Shown one piece after another: positions 10,752 to 20,741 of a stretch of DNA of 64,000 bases. Below the pieces are notes generated by a model. That model did not search any database, was not told the origin of the DNA, and saw only the letters and a program-made list of their open reading frames with translations. Both the position numbers and the translations under genes were made by a program. Numbering within the stretch: position 1 is the first letter of the stretch; every line of letters starts with the position of its first letter. This DNA comes from Hyaloscypha bicolor E (Eukaryota > Ascomycota > Leotiomycetes > Helotiales > Hyaloscyphaceae), in NCBI RefSeq assembly GCF_002865645.1, contig NW_020194557.1:62001-126000 (forward strand). The letters run 5' to 3'.

Positions 10752-12259
10752 CCCGTTGGGAAGGCCCCTCGCTAAAGGAACTGCCAACCATCGAGGAGCA
10801 TCGAGGGGGATGTCCTTGACCCCGTCTCTGCGTCTGTCTATCTCGGACCCCGCTCGAAGAGCATGAAGATAAGCTGCTTGGCTTTAGGGTAGCAGACTAG
10901 TCCCCCCCATCTCTTGCCCTTGGATCCGCGCTCCCACCCTCTCACGTTTGCTCCGGGCCCTCCAAGCCCGCAGTAGTATGGTCGATGGGGTGATCCCTGG
11001 AGTTCTGGCTTACGCAGCGGGAGCGGATTGGTCTGGACCAGAGTTTCTATTGCTCAGAGATAGCCGTCATGCCATTGCATGTGCCGAAGCCGGTCTGGAT
11101 TGGTGGATATGGGGGAGGGGAGCGTTTTCTCGTAGTATGGATTTTCAAGCATGGCAGGCCTACTCGGCGATTTGATATGGAACAAACGAGCAAGCGCGGG
11201 CACCCTGGTCGGGGCCAAAAGCAGCGAGGCCTCGAGCGGGCACGGCTGTATGACATGCTGCTGCGTGGAGGGGGCGACGCTCGCTGCTGGATGGGTAATG
11301 GCACTGAGCAGTGTAAGGGAGAGAATGAGTTGTGGTCAGGCTGCAACGCATATAGAAATTCCTGACGAGATGTATGTTGCGTTGGCAATTTTTCGAAAAT
11401 CAGCCCCTCCAAAATTTCTGGACCCCGGTCCGACAAATCCCCCATGACGACCATTGGATGCGACACAACGACATCTGGGGGCACCACGGAACAACCTCAC
11501 TGCTGCGTCCCGCGCGTGCTCGATCACCGGACTGTCCCGCTATGCGGACGACAGGGGCAGCCAGAGTGATTGATGTCTCCACGCCGGCGAAAGGGGGAGG
11601 GAGAGGGGAGGCCACAGGGAGAACAGAGCAGAACGAGCAGGTTCCCGCCCTCGTCGACCACCATCGGAGGCAGAAGAGCAGCTGAGCCTGGGATGACAAC
11701 CTGCTGTCTCTGCTCCGATGAAAATCTGCGCCAGGCAGGTCCCCGTTTTGTGCGATCCAACGGTGCGCAAACCCACAGCCGAACACCGCAGGGCTGTGTA
11801 TGGAATGCAACTGGGCCAATGGGGCTCTTAAGGCGAATGTTGCAGAAGTCCAGAAGAAGGACAGCCAACATGGCCAGCATGTCGAGCATAATGCCGACCA
11901 GCAGCTCGGATCAGCCTGCTGCTGCATGGCCAACGAATCCCCATATGCTTCCACAGAGTCAGTTCGTTGCATGAGAGCCGTTACCGTACATTTCGAACAT
12001 CAGATGCGGATGTCCTATGAGAGCTGCCAATTTACAGCCATATCTTGCCCAATTTAGTCAGGGCACTTCAGATTCGTGTCACTGTCCAAACAATACCGGG
12101 TTACTATCTCAGTTTACAGACTTTTCAAGGTAAGGTAATGAATCCTGACATGGAGACGGAACGAGCACATCCTTATTTGACTTTATTCTAGTGTACGCAA
12201 TGTGTCAGCCCACCGAACGCCTGCCCATTCCCACAGCCTCGGGACATTACTCATGCTTT
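10752..12259. other. Intergenic, about 1.5 kb, nothing recognised
   Basis: Upstream regulatory DNA of the coiled-coil gene and the 3' flank of DGK1. Overlapping open frames of 100-190 codons occur on both strands between 11040 and 11980. Their translations are rich in Trp, Cys and Arg, as expected from non-coding GC-rich DNA, and match nothing I know. Confidence 0.4.
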
Positions 12260-13447
12260 CTAACCAAAGATCTTCAAGAATCCCCACATCCCCATGCCGC
12301 TGAGGACCGGTATCGTCAAGTTGTCATCCCATCCAAAGATGTCAACCACTTCGCTCGCCGAGGCAACAAAGCCCGTCCATAAACTCATTAATCCCAAAGC
12401 CCACCCTCCAGAAATGCTTGCCTGAGCCTCGGTCATGCCGACAGCACTCCTGACAGCCGTTGGAAGGGTCAAGGTCCCTGTGAACATAAAAGGGAAGTTG
12501 TCGTTATCAACAAATGAACTCATTCGTGGAGCTAGCCAGCCCCAAAAGTAGATCGAGGTGATGACACCCACGAGGAACGCAGCAAGTGAGCCTGCAAGCG
12601 ACTTTCCGCGTCTGATACGAGGCGTATAGCGTCCATACAACCGTCCAACAGTACTGGCGGCTGTATCACACCAACTAAGGAGGAGGACACCCATCATTCC
12701 AACATCCTTAGGGAAGAAGGCGAGTACGATCCAAGCGCCGAGAAGATACCAGATGACCCCGTTCCAACCATCGTACTCAGTTTCCCGCATGAGAGCACCA
12801 AGTACGCGAACATAAAATCGGTTGAAGGAAGGATAGGTGTGTCGCAGATAGTCGGCGGTTGCGATTGGCACGAGGGCCGCCATTAGATAAGGAGTGATGG
12901 AAGTGGTTTGTACGCCGGAAACATATAGCCAGAGAGAGAAGAATCCGATAGATACGTGCAAGAGCTTTCTTGGTACCTCATGTCGATGTACAAAAGATCG
13001 CCATTGTCTGTGAATAGGAATCAAGCCCAGCGGACTCGGGCTTCGACTGATATCCCTCCAACTCCAGCCAAAAGTTCCGCTTGCGCTCGCCGGTGAGAGA
13101 TGGCCGTTCGTTACGTGTCCGTTACCATTCTCTATAACTGGCTCTTCTGGTATCGTGGAAGGTTTTGTCGTCGCTTTGGCGGCTGGCTTTCGAATTCTCA
13201 TAGGACTTCGGCTTTTGGACCTCGGCTTCCGCAAGTCGCCGTTCACCTCCCCGTCTTCGTCAATATCATCATCGCCAACTGGTACGGCAGCTTTCTTCTT
13301 TGCGGATCTTGTCACTGGGCCGAAGTACCCGTCCTGCTCACTTTCTCGGGCTTCTGAAGGCGTTGGCGAGGGTGAGATGACTCTCGGAGTCGCCGGAATG
13401 GGATTTGAAGATGATCGCGACATGGTGAAAGGTGGTAAAGAAGGCAT
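12260..13447 (-). CDS. DGK1: CTP-dependent diacylglycerol kinase (Dgk1-like)
   Basis: Phosphorylates diacylglycerol to phosphatidate using CTP at the ER/nuclear membrane and so opposes the phosphatidate phosphatase Pah1. I use the ATG at 13447 (395 residues); the ATG at 13423 is equally possible, and the frame further upstream looks like untranslated leader. The N-terminal 150 residues are disordered, Ser/Pro-rich and basic. The membrane domain begins at HEVPRKLLHVSIGFFSLWLY, matching yeast HEIPRKVFHSSIGF. It continues with RVLGALMRETE, YNGVIWYLLG-type helix (here WNGVIWYLLGAW), LLSWCDTAASTVGRLYG, RRGKSLAGSLAAFLVG and FGWDDNLTIPVLSG, all diagnostic of the Dgk1/dolichol-kinase-related cytidylyl-kinase family. 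It is divergent from SPB4. Confidence 0.93.
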   Translation of the reverse strand: MPSLPPFTMSRSSSNPIPATPRVISPSPTPSEARESEQDGYFGPVTRSAKKKAAVPVGDDDIDEDGEVNGDLRKPRSKSRSPMRIRKPAAKATTKPSTIPEEPVIENGNGHVTNGHLSPASASGTFGWSWRDISRSPSPLGLIPIHRQWRSFVHRHEVPRKLLHVSIGFFSLWLYVSGVQTTSITPYLMAALVPIATADYLRHTYPSFNRFYVRVLGALMRETEYDGWNGVIWYLLGAWIVLAFFPKDVGMMGVLLLSWCDTAASTVGRLYGRYTPRIRRGKSLAGSLAAFLVGVITSIYFWGWLAPRMSSFVDNDNFPFMFTGTLTLPTAVRSAVGMTEAQASISGGWALGLMSLWTGFVASASEVVDIFGWDDNLTIPVLSGMGMWGFLKIFG

Positions 13448-14053
13448 ACGAATAGCCCCAGTGAAGAGCCGTCCGATTTCTGTGACTCGAAGGAGCCAGG
13501 AGGTTGAGTGGAGATGTTTATCTTTGCGTGAAGCGCGTATTGTTGATACTGAAGGAGAGGGCGGAGAGGAGGCTGTTAGCTCCAGCGGAGGGGATGGAGC
13601 AGAGCAGAACTGCGCTGCATCGTTGAAGAAAGGTATGGTGGCTCTCTCTGTGCCGTTGAAGTGGCACACGGAACTTCTGGGGTGGTGATGGTGACGAAAG
13701 GTCACGATAAAGACAACTTGGAAATATCTCGGTTCCCTTGCCCCTGTCGTGTGCTGAGTCAAATTGATGTCACATGCGAGAAACACAGAATGTGTGGTGT
13801 CAAAACAATGGTGAAAGCACAAGTAAATAACAATTGTACCTAGTGCAGTGCTGGCAGGAGCGGTTCCATCATTTTCAACGAGTCAAAAATAAAAGTGGTA
13901 TTTCGTGGACCATTCGATGCAGTATGTCAAGACATTTGTCGAAATTCCGAGGTTCCGGATTCCCAGCGCACGCTAAGCGATAGCGATAGCGATAAGGATC
14001 TATGCTAGAGAAATTTTGCCAGAACCTTCAACGGCAGAACAAGTGTATGCGCC
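13448..14053. promoter_or_regulatory. Divergent promoter region of DGK1 and SPB4
   Basis: About 600 bp separate the two start codons. A short tandem repeat of GCGATA (three copies, about 13976-13993) lies near the SPB4 side. The DGK1-proximal half is open in frame with DGK1 but reads as leader. No TATA box stands out. Confidence 0.4.
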
Positions 14054-15968
14054 ATGGCTCCCGAGTCAAACAAGAAGAAAGATCCTAGAGCTTGGGACGG
14101 TCTGACTCCTCCTTTGGCAGAATGGATCTTAGACGCCATTGCCGCCATGGGGTTTGGGAGAATGACACCCGTCCAAGCCTCAACTATTCCCCTCTTTCTG
14201 GGTAACAAAGACGTTGTTGTCGAGGTACGGCTTGTTTATTGGCTCTCGAGTATTTGGCTGACATTTCCAGGCTGTCACTGGTAGCGGAAAGACTTTGGCC
14301 TTTTTGATACCCGTTGTGGAAAAGCTATTGCGATTAGAAGAGCCCATCAAAAAACACCATGTTGGCGCAATCATTGTCTCACCAACCCGTGAGCTCGCGA
14401 CCCAAATACATTCCATTCTTCTCTCTCTCCTCGCCTTTCATGGGCCATCGGCGGAAGCCTTAAAGCCTTTGGAGGAGGACGAGAAGAGAAAGCCATCACC
14501 CAACCTCACGGTTGTCCCCCAACTTCTTCTCGGCGGGACAACGACACCGGCGCAAGATCTTAGCAGATTCCTCAAGAATAGCCCAAACCTTCTTATATCT
14601 ACTCCTGGAAGACTTCTCGAGCTTCTCTCCTCCCCGCATGTTCACTGCCCGCAATCTTCATTCGAAGTGCTTGTTCTGGATGAAGCAGACAGGTTACTGG
14701 ATCTAGGGTTCAAGGATGATTTACAGCAGATCTTGGGACGTTTGCCAAAACAAAGACGAACAGGACTGTTCAGTGCCAGTGTCAGCGAAGCCGTTGGAGA
14801 AATCGTGCGAGTCGGGTTGAGAAATCCGGTCAAGATTGCCGTGAAAGTTAAGAGCGCGACTGGAGATGACAAAAGAACGCCAGCAAGCCTACAAATGTCA
14901 TACTTAATGACCCCACCAAGTCACAAATTTCCTGCACTCCTCTCACTGCTATCTAAATTAGATCCTACCCCCCAGAAGACGATTGTCTATCTCTCGACTT
15001 GTGCGGCGGTCGACTACTTTCAACACATCCTCTCTGCATTACTCCCCGCTCAATTCTCTCTGCTTCCACTTCATGGAAAGCACCCACCCAACATCCGACA
15101 GAAAAATTTCTCAAAATATATCACAGCCGTCACCCCAACTATCCTTCTCACGACCGACGTTGCGGCACGAGGTCTCGATATCCCTCAAGTCGATCTTGTC
15201 GTCCAAATCGACCCACCTTCCGACCCGAAAGTCTTCCTCCACCGCTGTGGACGAGCAGGTCGAGCAGGTAGAAAAGGCCTGAGTGTGATACTCCTCCAGC
15301 CTGGTCGAGAAGAAGACTACATCCCCTTCCTCGAAGTTCGAAAGACACCGATTTCTCTTCTGAAGCATCCCGCAATATCAATCACAGACAACGATGCGAA
15401 TCTCGTCACTTCCAAAATGCGAGAAGAAGTCCTAGCGGATCGGGCTCTATACGACAAAGGTCAACGAGCTTTCGTGAGCTGGGTGAGGGCTTACTCGAAG
15501 CATCAAGCTAGTAGTATCTTTCGAGTTGCTGATCTCGATTGGGCGGAGCTAGGTAATGCTTGGGGCCTTGTCCGCCTCCCTAAGATGCCCGAGTTGAAGA
15601 AATGGGATGGCGACAAAACGTTAGGTGTGAAACTAGATATGACAGAGTATGCTTATAAGGATAAAATCAGGGAAAGGGCTAGGAGAGTGGCAATGGCAGA
15701 GGAGAAGAATAAGGAGCCGTATGCGCCAAGTGAGGAAGCGCTGAGGAAGAGGAAGGAAAGAGAAGCGTGGAGTCAGAAGCATGAGCAGCAGGATGTCAAA
15801 GAAGCTAGGAGGGAGAAGAAGAGGAGAAAGTGGGAGGCTGAGAGATTGGAGAAGATGACTGAGGAAGAAAGAGCCAAAGAAAGGGAGGTTCAGGAGTTGG
15901 TTGAGCAAGTTAGAAAAAAAAGGCTGGAGGAAGAAAATGATGAGGAGTTCCGAGGGTTTGATGAGTAG
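14054..15968 (+). CDS. SPB4: ATP-dependent rRNA helicase Spb4
   Basis: DEAD-box RNA helicase acting on 27S pre-rRNA in 60S subunit assembly in the nucleolus. Exon 1 is 14054-14224, intron 14225-14270 (46 nt) and exon 2 14271-15968; 622 residues against 606 in yeast. Helicase motifs in order: Q motif [14 protein letters not shown], motif I AVTGSGKT formed across the junction, Ia PTRELA, Ib TPGR, II DEAD, III SAS, then [10 protein letters not shown] (V) and [11 protein letters not shown] (VI). SAS instead of SAT and the absence of extra N-terminal domains fit Spb4. The C-terminal 130 residues are a charged, lysine/glutamate-rich coiled coil with KRKERE-type runs, as in Spb4 orthologues. Confidence 0.96.
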
Positions 15969-16087
15969 TTGAATACATTGTATGACATCCCGTATAGTGC
16001 CACTGCCATGACGTGAGCCCCTTGAGCCAGTAAATGTGAATATATAATTGCATTTGCAAATGTGTTCGTATTCATGCAGCTCATTCT

Positions 16088-16999
16088 TCAGGCCATCCCT
16101 CGACCACCTCTCCTGGGCTGGTTCTCTAACCAAGTCCCAACTGATGGCAAGCCCTTCTCCTTCTCCAACCTCGCCCAAGGATTTTCATTAAACGTGGGAT
16201 CATAATAATCCTCATACCACTTCTCATTTCTCTCCCCTCGCTCCCTACCTCCTCCCCCACCCCTGCCCCTTCCTCTTCCACCTCTCGAACTCGTACTCGT
16301 TGCCTCACTAAACGCCCTTCCTCTTGATGCAACTTGCATGAATTCCGTGTCGCTTGTTGCTGAGAATGCTGGTCGCTGCGGCAAACCAGGCGGGGGAGGC
16401 AGCAATGTACTTGTTTCCGTGCTTGCGTCCCCATCTTCAGCATTGGGTTCAGTGCCAATTCTTGCAAGAATTGCGTCAATGCGCGCCTGCATTTCCGCTG
16501 CTTCTTTTGGAGAAACCTCGCTGGTGTCGACACAGGGGGGTCTTTCATCCTCTCCCCTCTCTTGTCCAACGTCTGCGGGCGCAGGTAGACTTGTGTCCAC
16601 ATATCTCGGACCTTCTCCCTCCTCCGTATCACCACCATACCCTCCTCTCAATCCCGCTTCAATAGGCGGAGGCAAACTCGTGTCCATATATCTCGGACCC
16701 TGCAAATCCTCTTCCTCATCCAAATCAAGCTCAATCTCATCCTCATTGCCCCTCTTCTCTCCCAAAACCCTCATCTTCCCCAACGGCACGTTATTTCCAC
16801 CACTCCCCGTTCCCTTCTTCCTTCCCCGATCCAATTTCTCTAGTTCTTGTCCTTCGACAAAAGCATCGGTCGTGGGGTTGAACTTTCGCTTTTTCGTGGG
16901 AGGCTTTTGGGATCCGAAGGCGGAGAAACCCATGAATGCTGCCATGGCGTTTGCATCTTCATCTTCGGAGATTTCGGGGGAGTTGCGATCGGGTTCCAT
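16088..16999 (-). CDS. RGG-rich nuclear-type protein of unknown function
   Basis: A single-exon frame of 303 residues starting at the ATG at 16999. The N-terminal 50 residues hold an acidic segment, AFMGFSAFG and a basic PTKKRKF that looks like a nuclear localisation signal. The middle has three spaced copies of a [RC][YV]xDTS motif (GPRYMDTS, GPRYVDTS, RPPCVDTS). A short helical segment (EAAEMQARIDAILARIG) follows, then an Arg/Gly-rich stretch SRGGRGRGRGGGGGRERG, then a conserved-looking aromatic end, KWYEDYYDPTFNENPWARLE. The composition points to an RNA-associated nuclear protein, but that is inference and I cannot name the family. Confidence 0.7.
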   Translation of the reverse strand: MEPDRNSPEISEDEDANAMAAFMGFSAFGSQKPPTKKRKFNPTTDAFVEGQELEKLDRGRKKGTGSGGNNVPLGKMRVLGEKRGNEDEIELDLDEEEDLQGPRYMDTSLPPPIEAGLRGGYGGDTEEGEGPRYVDTSLPAPADVGQERGEDERPPCVDTSEVSPKEAAEMQARIDAILARIGTEPNAEDGDASTETSTLLPPPPGLPQRPAFSATSDTEFMQVASRGRAFSEATSTSSRGGRGRGRGGGGGRERGERNEKWYEDYYDPTFNENPWARLEKEKGLPSVGTWLENQPRRGGRGMA

Positions 17000-17437
17000 T
17001 GTTCTTGTGGAGGGATTGATTAAGGTATAAAGTTCAAGGAGGCGAGGCGGATTCTCAGCCTCGAGTGCGGCAGCAAGCGCTAGTGTGTATTTTTAGGCGT
17101 TTCGAGCTGCCTGTTACTCCTCTTTCAACATCTTTCTTTTGAAGTTTCATCGCGATTTCGCAATCCCTAGTCCGCTTTCCCGCATGGTCGACCACTCTTA
17201 AACCCCGATGCCTTTATTTATCGTCATCCATCATTCGTCTGCGGGCCCCCAAAGCCAGTAGCTCCGCTATGTCAGCTTTCTGTTTCATAAGACATGCAGT
17301 GTCCTTGGAATGGATCTCTATAAGTTGTTAGCGATTGTGGACTCCCCAAGCTGGGATCCTGCAAGTTTTAAAACTCTAAGTGCTCCCTACTGTCTTTCAT
17401 CCGATTTCCTCCTCCTTCCCAGTTCTTCCTGCGTCCA
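17000..17437. other. Intergenic, promoter of the RGG-rich gene
   Basis: Upstream DNA of the minus-strand RGG-rich gene. Nothing else recognised. Confidence 0.4.
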
Positions 17438-18777
17438 ATGGCGGCCTTTCAAAGCGAGTTCAACACGGCTTGCACGAAGCCAACAACACCCTATCACTTC
17501 GTTGACGGAGGCGATATTAGAGGCATCATGGATATTTTATGGCCGTCAATAGCATCATTATTGCTTTGTACCCATTCAATCCAATATCTTACCGTTCCAT
17601 ACCCAAAACTGTCTAAAAACTGAAGAGAAAGACAATGTTGCTCGTTATTTAGCGTCGCTCGAGAGTCTATGCACACGGTGCTGGCATTGGTTGTGCCAGA
17701 AGTCACGGTACGAATATCCCTAGTCGATTACCTTGCGGCTCGAGCGTCGGAGAAGGAAATGGAGAAATGACCTTCAGAAGATGGCACAGAATGGAGTCTT
17801 ACTCATACTTTTTTTTGCCAATATTGGAGGATTCGTTTTTCGGTATCCTCCCTCGTTGCCACAAGCGGATCGAAGTCTATCAGACTCTACGACTCTTTCT
17901 AAAGAAGCGACATCCAATCAATCTGTCAAGCATGCAGGCACAACGGAGCCGATGATCAGCGATCCTGAGTGGCAAACCTTACCCTCGAATCAAAGAACGA
18001 AGAATCACAAGTACCCGTTCGGTCCTTCTTCTTGTCCTTGTCAGTATGAAGGCAGAAGTGCAACTTATCAATCTATGTCTCTCGAGAATATTCACGCTCA
18101 CAACTATCCATTCCGGAACGGAAGATTCAGGATGAATCCTAGTTTTATCAAACCATTCTCGTCGGACACGAACACGAGTCACATCAGTCAAGTCAAGCGT
18201 TCTGTGATTCCGCCAATCAAGAATCAGCTGGCCGTATTTTGTTCTACCAATTCATCAAAAAGGTGGATCGCTTTGTTGGGGATTCCTGGGTGCTTGACGC
18301 CAAGCAATTGCTAATGGCTCGAGAATTCGGCATCATTAATAGATTGCCTTCTACTTATTCGAACGATTTAAAATACCAAAGCAAGGGCGATGCGCTCCTC
18401 AAGTTGACCGCCATGGGTCAAATCATCTACTTAGTATTTGGAACTTCGAATTTCCAACTTCTATCGAACGATTGTTATGGCGAATTGCTTACCCCGTCAT
18501 TGTTATCCTTCCACTGCCATCCCTCGCGAGTTTCGGGCCTCCTAACCTCCCAGGGAGTTAATCGCTCGCTTCGTGAAGAAGAGGGAGGACAGAAAGACGT
18601 TCATACTGAGGCGGCGTTGTTCTTGTCCATTGCGAACGGTTTGGTGATGGTAATGTTTTCGTGTAGTTTGTTTGCCGGTTGTTTATGCTTTGCGAGGTTG
18701 TCAGAGCTCTCTTTTATCTTCCACCAGGGGCGTTTTTGACGGCGGATTGGCTCGCTGCGATTCCTCATCTTAGCTAG
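17438..18777 (+). pseudogene. Decayed gene for an uncharacterised fungal multi-pass membrane protein
   Basis: Pieces of one recurrent fungal membrane-protein family appear in the correct order but in three frames. They are GDIRGIMDILWPSIASLLLC (frame of 17438), VVPEVTVRISLVDYLAAR and EWSLTHT (same frame), FFANIGGFVFRYP (frame of 17733), DAKQLLMAREFGIINRLP with QSKGDALLKLTAMGQ (frame of 18239), NFEFPTSIERLLWRIAYPV (from 18442) and ALFYLPPGAFLTADWLAAIP ending at the stop at 18775. Breaks include TGA at 17621 and 17768, an extra T in the T8 run at 17809-17816, later frame shifts near 18280 and 18441, and TAA at 18559. Clean introns do not explain these. I know the family only as hypothetical integral membrane proteins. 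Naming it a relic is inference from motif order. Confidence 0.65.
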
Positions 18778-18885
18778 ATATCTCAATTTAGGATATGTCG
18801 AATGAATGACTGGTCTTCGTCTTGTGAGCTCTTTCCACTGACTTCCATTATAATATTTGACATTCATGTAAAACACGAAGAGCAG

Positions 18886-20072
18886 CTACCTAAATACAGC
18901 CTCCTTCACGAAATGCTCAATATCTGCTCTCATCTGTCCCTTCGCGTCCTCAGAAGCCCAACACATATCCACAGAATCCATCTGTAACTTCACAATCTCC
19001 TCATCCGTGAAGCCCCCCATCATCTTCGACAACCTCAAGTTGTCAACGATCCAATTACTCTCGACATACGCAGGACTATCGCTGCTAACATTAATCAATA
19101 CACCCGCATCAAACAACCTCCTCACATATCCAAACACATTCTCCTCCTTGTGGTGCCTCACATATGCCCACGGGCAAAGCGTCATCCCAATCCCCTTCGT
19201 CTTGATTTTCTCCACCAGCTCCGGAATTTCAGCAGCATCAAGGCCATGATCAATCCTATCAGCTCCGGTCCCACCAAGCTCACAAGCAACTTGACGAATA
19301 TGCTCATAGGTATCCTTCTGCATGACATCGCAGTGACAAGTAAGTTTAAACCCATCCTTCTTTGCCCTCCGATACACTTCACCAAAGAGCAGAGGAGGCC
19401 GATTGTATTCGTTAGAGTCAAGTCCAATACCAACAATCATGTCTTGGTAAGGCAGAGCAAGCTCATAATGCTTCATCGCGTCCTCAGGGGAGAGGTCACG
19501 AAGGAAGCACATGATGTAGTTTACCTTTAGCTATTATCATCAGCTCTCCCATCCTATCAACAAACAAGAAACCATTTACTCACGCCTAATTCTACCTCCG
19601 CCTCCTTCTTCGCGCTTCCCAAACCCGTCATTAAAGTACCGATCTCAACACCCCGCCTCGTATGCGCCTGCACATCAAACATCGCCTCACAATACACAAC
19701 GCCCATCTCCTTCGCCCTTCCAAAATATGCAATAGCTAAATCGTGAAAGTCTCTCTCAGTCTGAAGAACCTCCATGCCTCCATAATACGCTTCGAAGAAA
19801 GCGCTGAGACCAACGCCCTTGATGCTCCGTGGTTGAAGGAGGTTGTAAGCTTCTTTCAGCTCTTCTAAGGTGTGGAAAGTCTTGTTCAAGCGGAGGGAAT
19901 GCAATGACATGTCATTGCGTTGGGCGAGCTGCCAGCGAAGTTCTGGGGTTAGGGTGCCTTCTAGGTGCACGTGGAGTTCGAGTTTGGGGATTCTGTTGAT
20001 AAAATGGTCGTTTGTAGAGCGGATTGAAGCTTTCCAGGCTTGGAGAGTGGCATAGGGGATTGGTGGATCCAT
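18886..20072 (-). CDS. Adenosine/adenine-deaminase-superfamily protein with altered active site
   Basis: Exon 1 is 20072-19584, intron 19583-19525 (GTGAGT...CTAAAG) and exon 2 19524-18886; 375 residues. The TIM-barrel metal motif KLELHVHLEGT (His34, His36) is present, as are the third His ligand region (His227 in TCHCDVMQ), RIDHG (His256) and SSDSP (Asp312). Classical adenosine deaminases have HAGE at the His227 position, with Glu as the proton shuttle; here it is HCDV, so that Glu is missing. I recall HCD[VI]xQ in a distinct amidohydrolase subgroup annotated as adenosine deaminase. Nucleoside or purine deamination is therefore likely but the substrate is unknown. No signal peptide, so cytosolic. 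Divergent from the dehydrogenase gene. Confidence 0.88.
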
Positions 20073-20741
20073 TTCAGGTGCTAGTCATTTGCTTGGGCGT
20101 AGAGATGAGAATGCGGTGCCTTAGTATGTAGTCTAAGTTTGGTAGAATCGAAGAGTGGGGGTAAATCCAAGGAGAATAGTAGCTGGTCAAAATTAAAGTA
20201 CAAGACAGTCGAAGTGAGGTTATGGATCTGGTTCTTCGAGTCGAATAGAGAGTTGCAATGAATCGAGTTAGCTTGGGGGCTGGGGAGTTCGGTTCAGGGG
20301 GGAGAAAGCTCGGCTCGCTGAAAGTTTACCCCGAACTTGACAAGCGAATGAATAGGGGAAGCTGACTGACTGACCCGGCTAGTGAACTTAGGCTGTTGCC
20401 CCACGAATGACGCTGCCACACCGCGGCTTTCTGGCCGCCTTCTCCCTTTTCCATCACACGCGGAAAAGGCAACGGATAATTGTAAGTGCTTGGAGTTTTT
20501 CATTTCTCGCCTCATCCATTCAACAAAATTCCCTCTTTCATCTCTTCATCCCTCGTCTATAAAAGTCACCTCTGCTTTCATCCAAAAAGTCACAACTCGC
20601 AAGTTGCAATTCCCTTCTCCCTCAAAGGTCTCTCCCCTCGATTCAAGACCCCACTTCCGGCATCGGACACCGGACAGATCCCATCCAAAACCCAGTAAAC
20701 ATCACGAGATCCCAACAGGAACAATAGAAAACAGGAAAATA
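20073..20741. promoter_or_regulatory. Divergent promoter, deaminase-like gene and dehydrogenase gene
   Basis: A 669-bp interval between the two start codons. On the plus strand CTATAAAAG at 20557-20565 is a good TATA box, placing transcription start at about 20590-20650 and supporting the ATG at 20742. The frame open upstream of 20742 has no in-frame ATG. Confidence 0.6.

Noticed and set aside
11040..11980. Several overlapping frames of 100-190 codons
   Set aside because: Trp/Cys/Arg-rich translations typical of non-coding GC-rich DNA; all frames open equally.
20382..20741. Open in-frame extension ahead of the dehydrogenase
   Set aside because: It contains no ATG, and a TATA box at 20557 lies inside it; the protein starts properly with its Rossmann fold at 20742.
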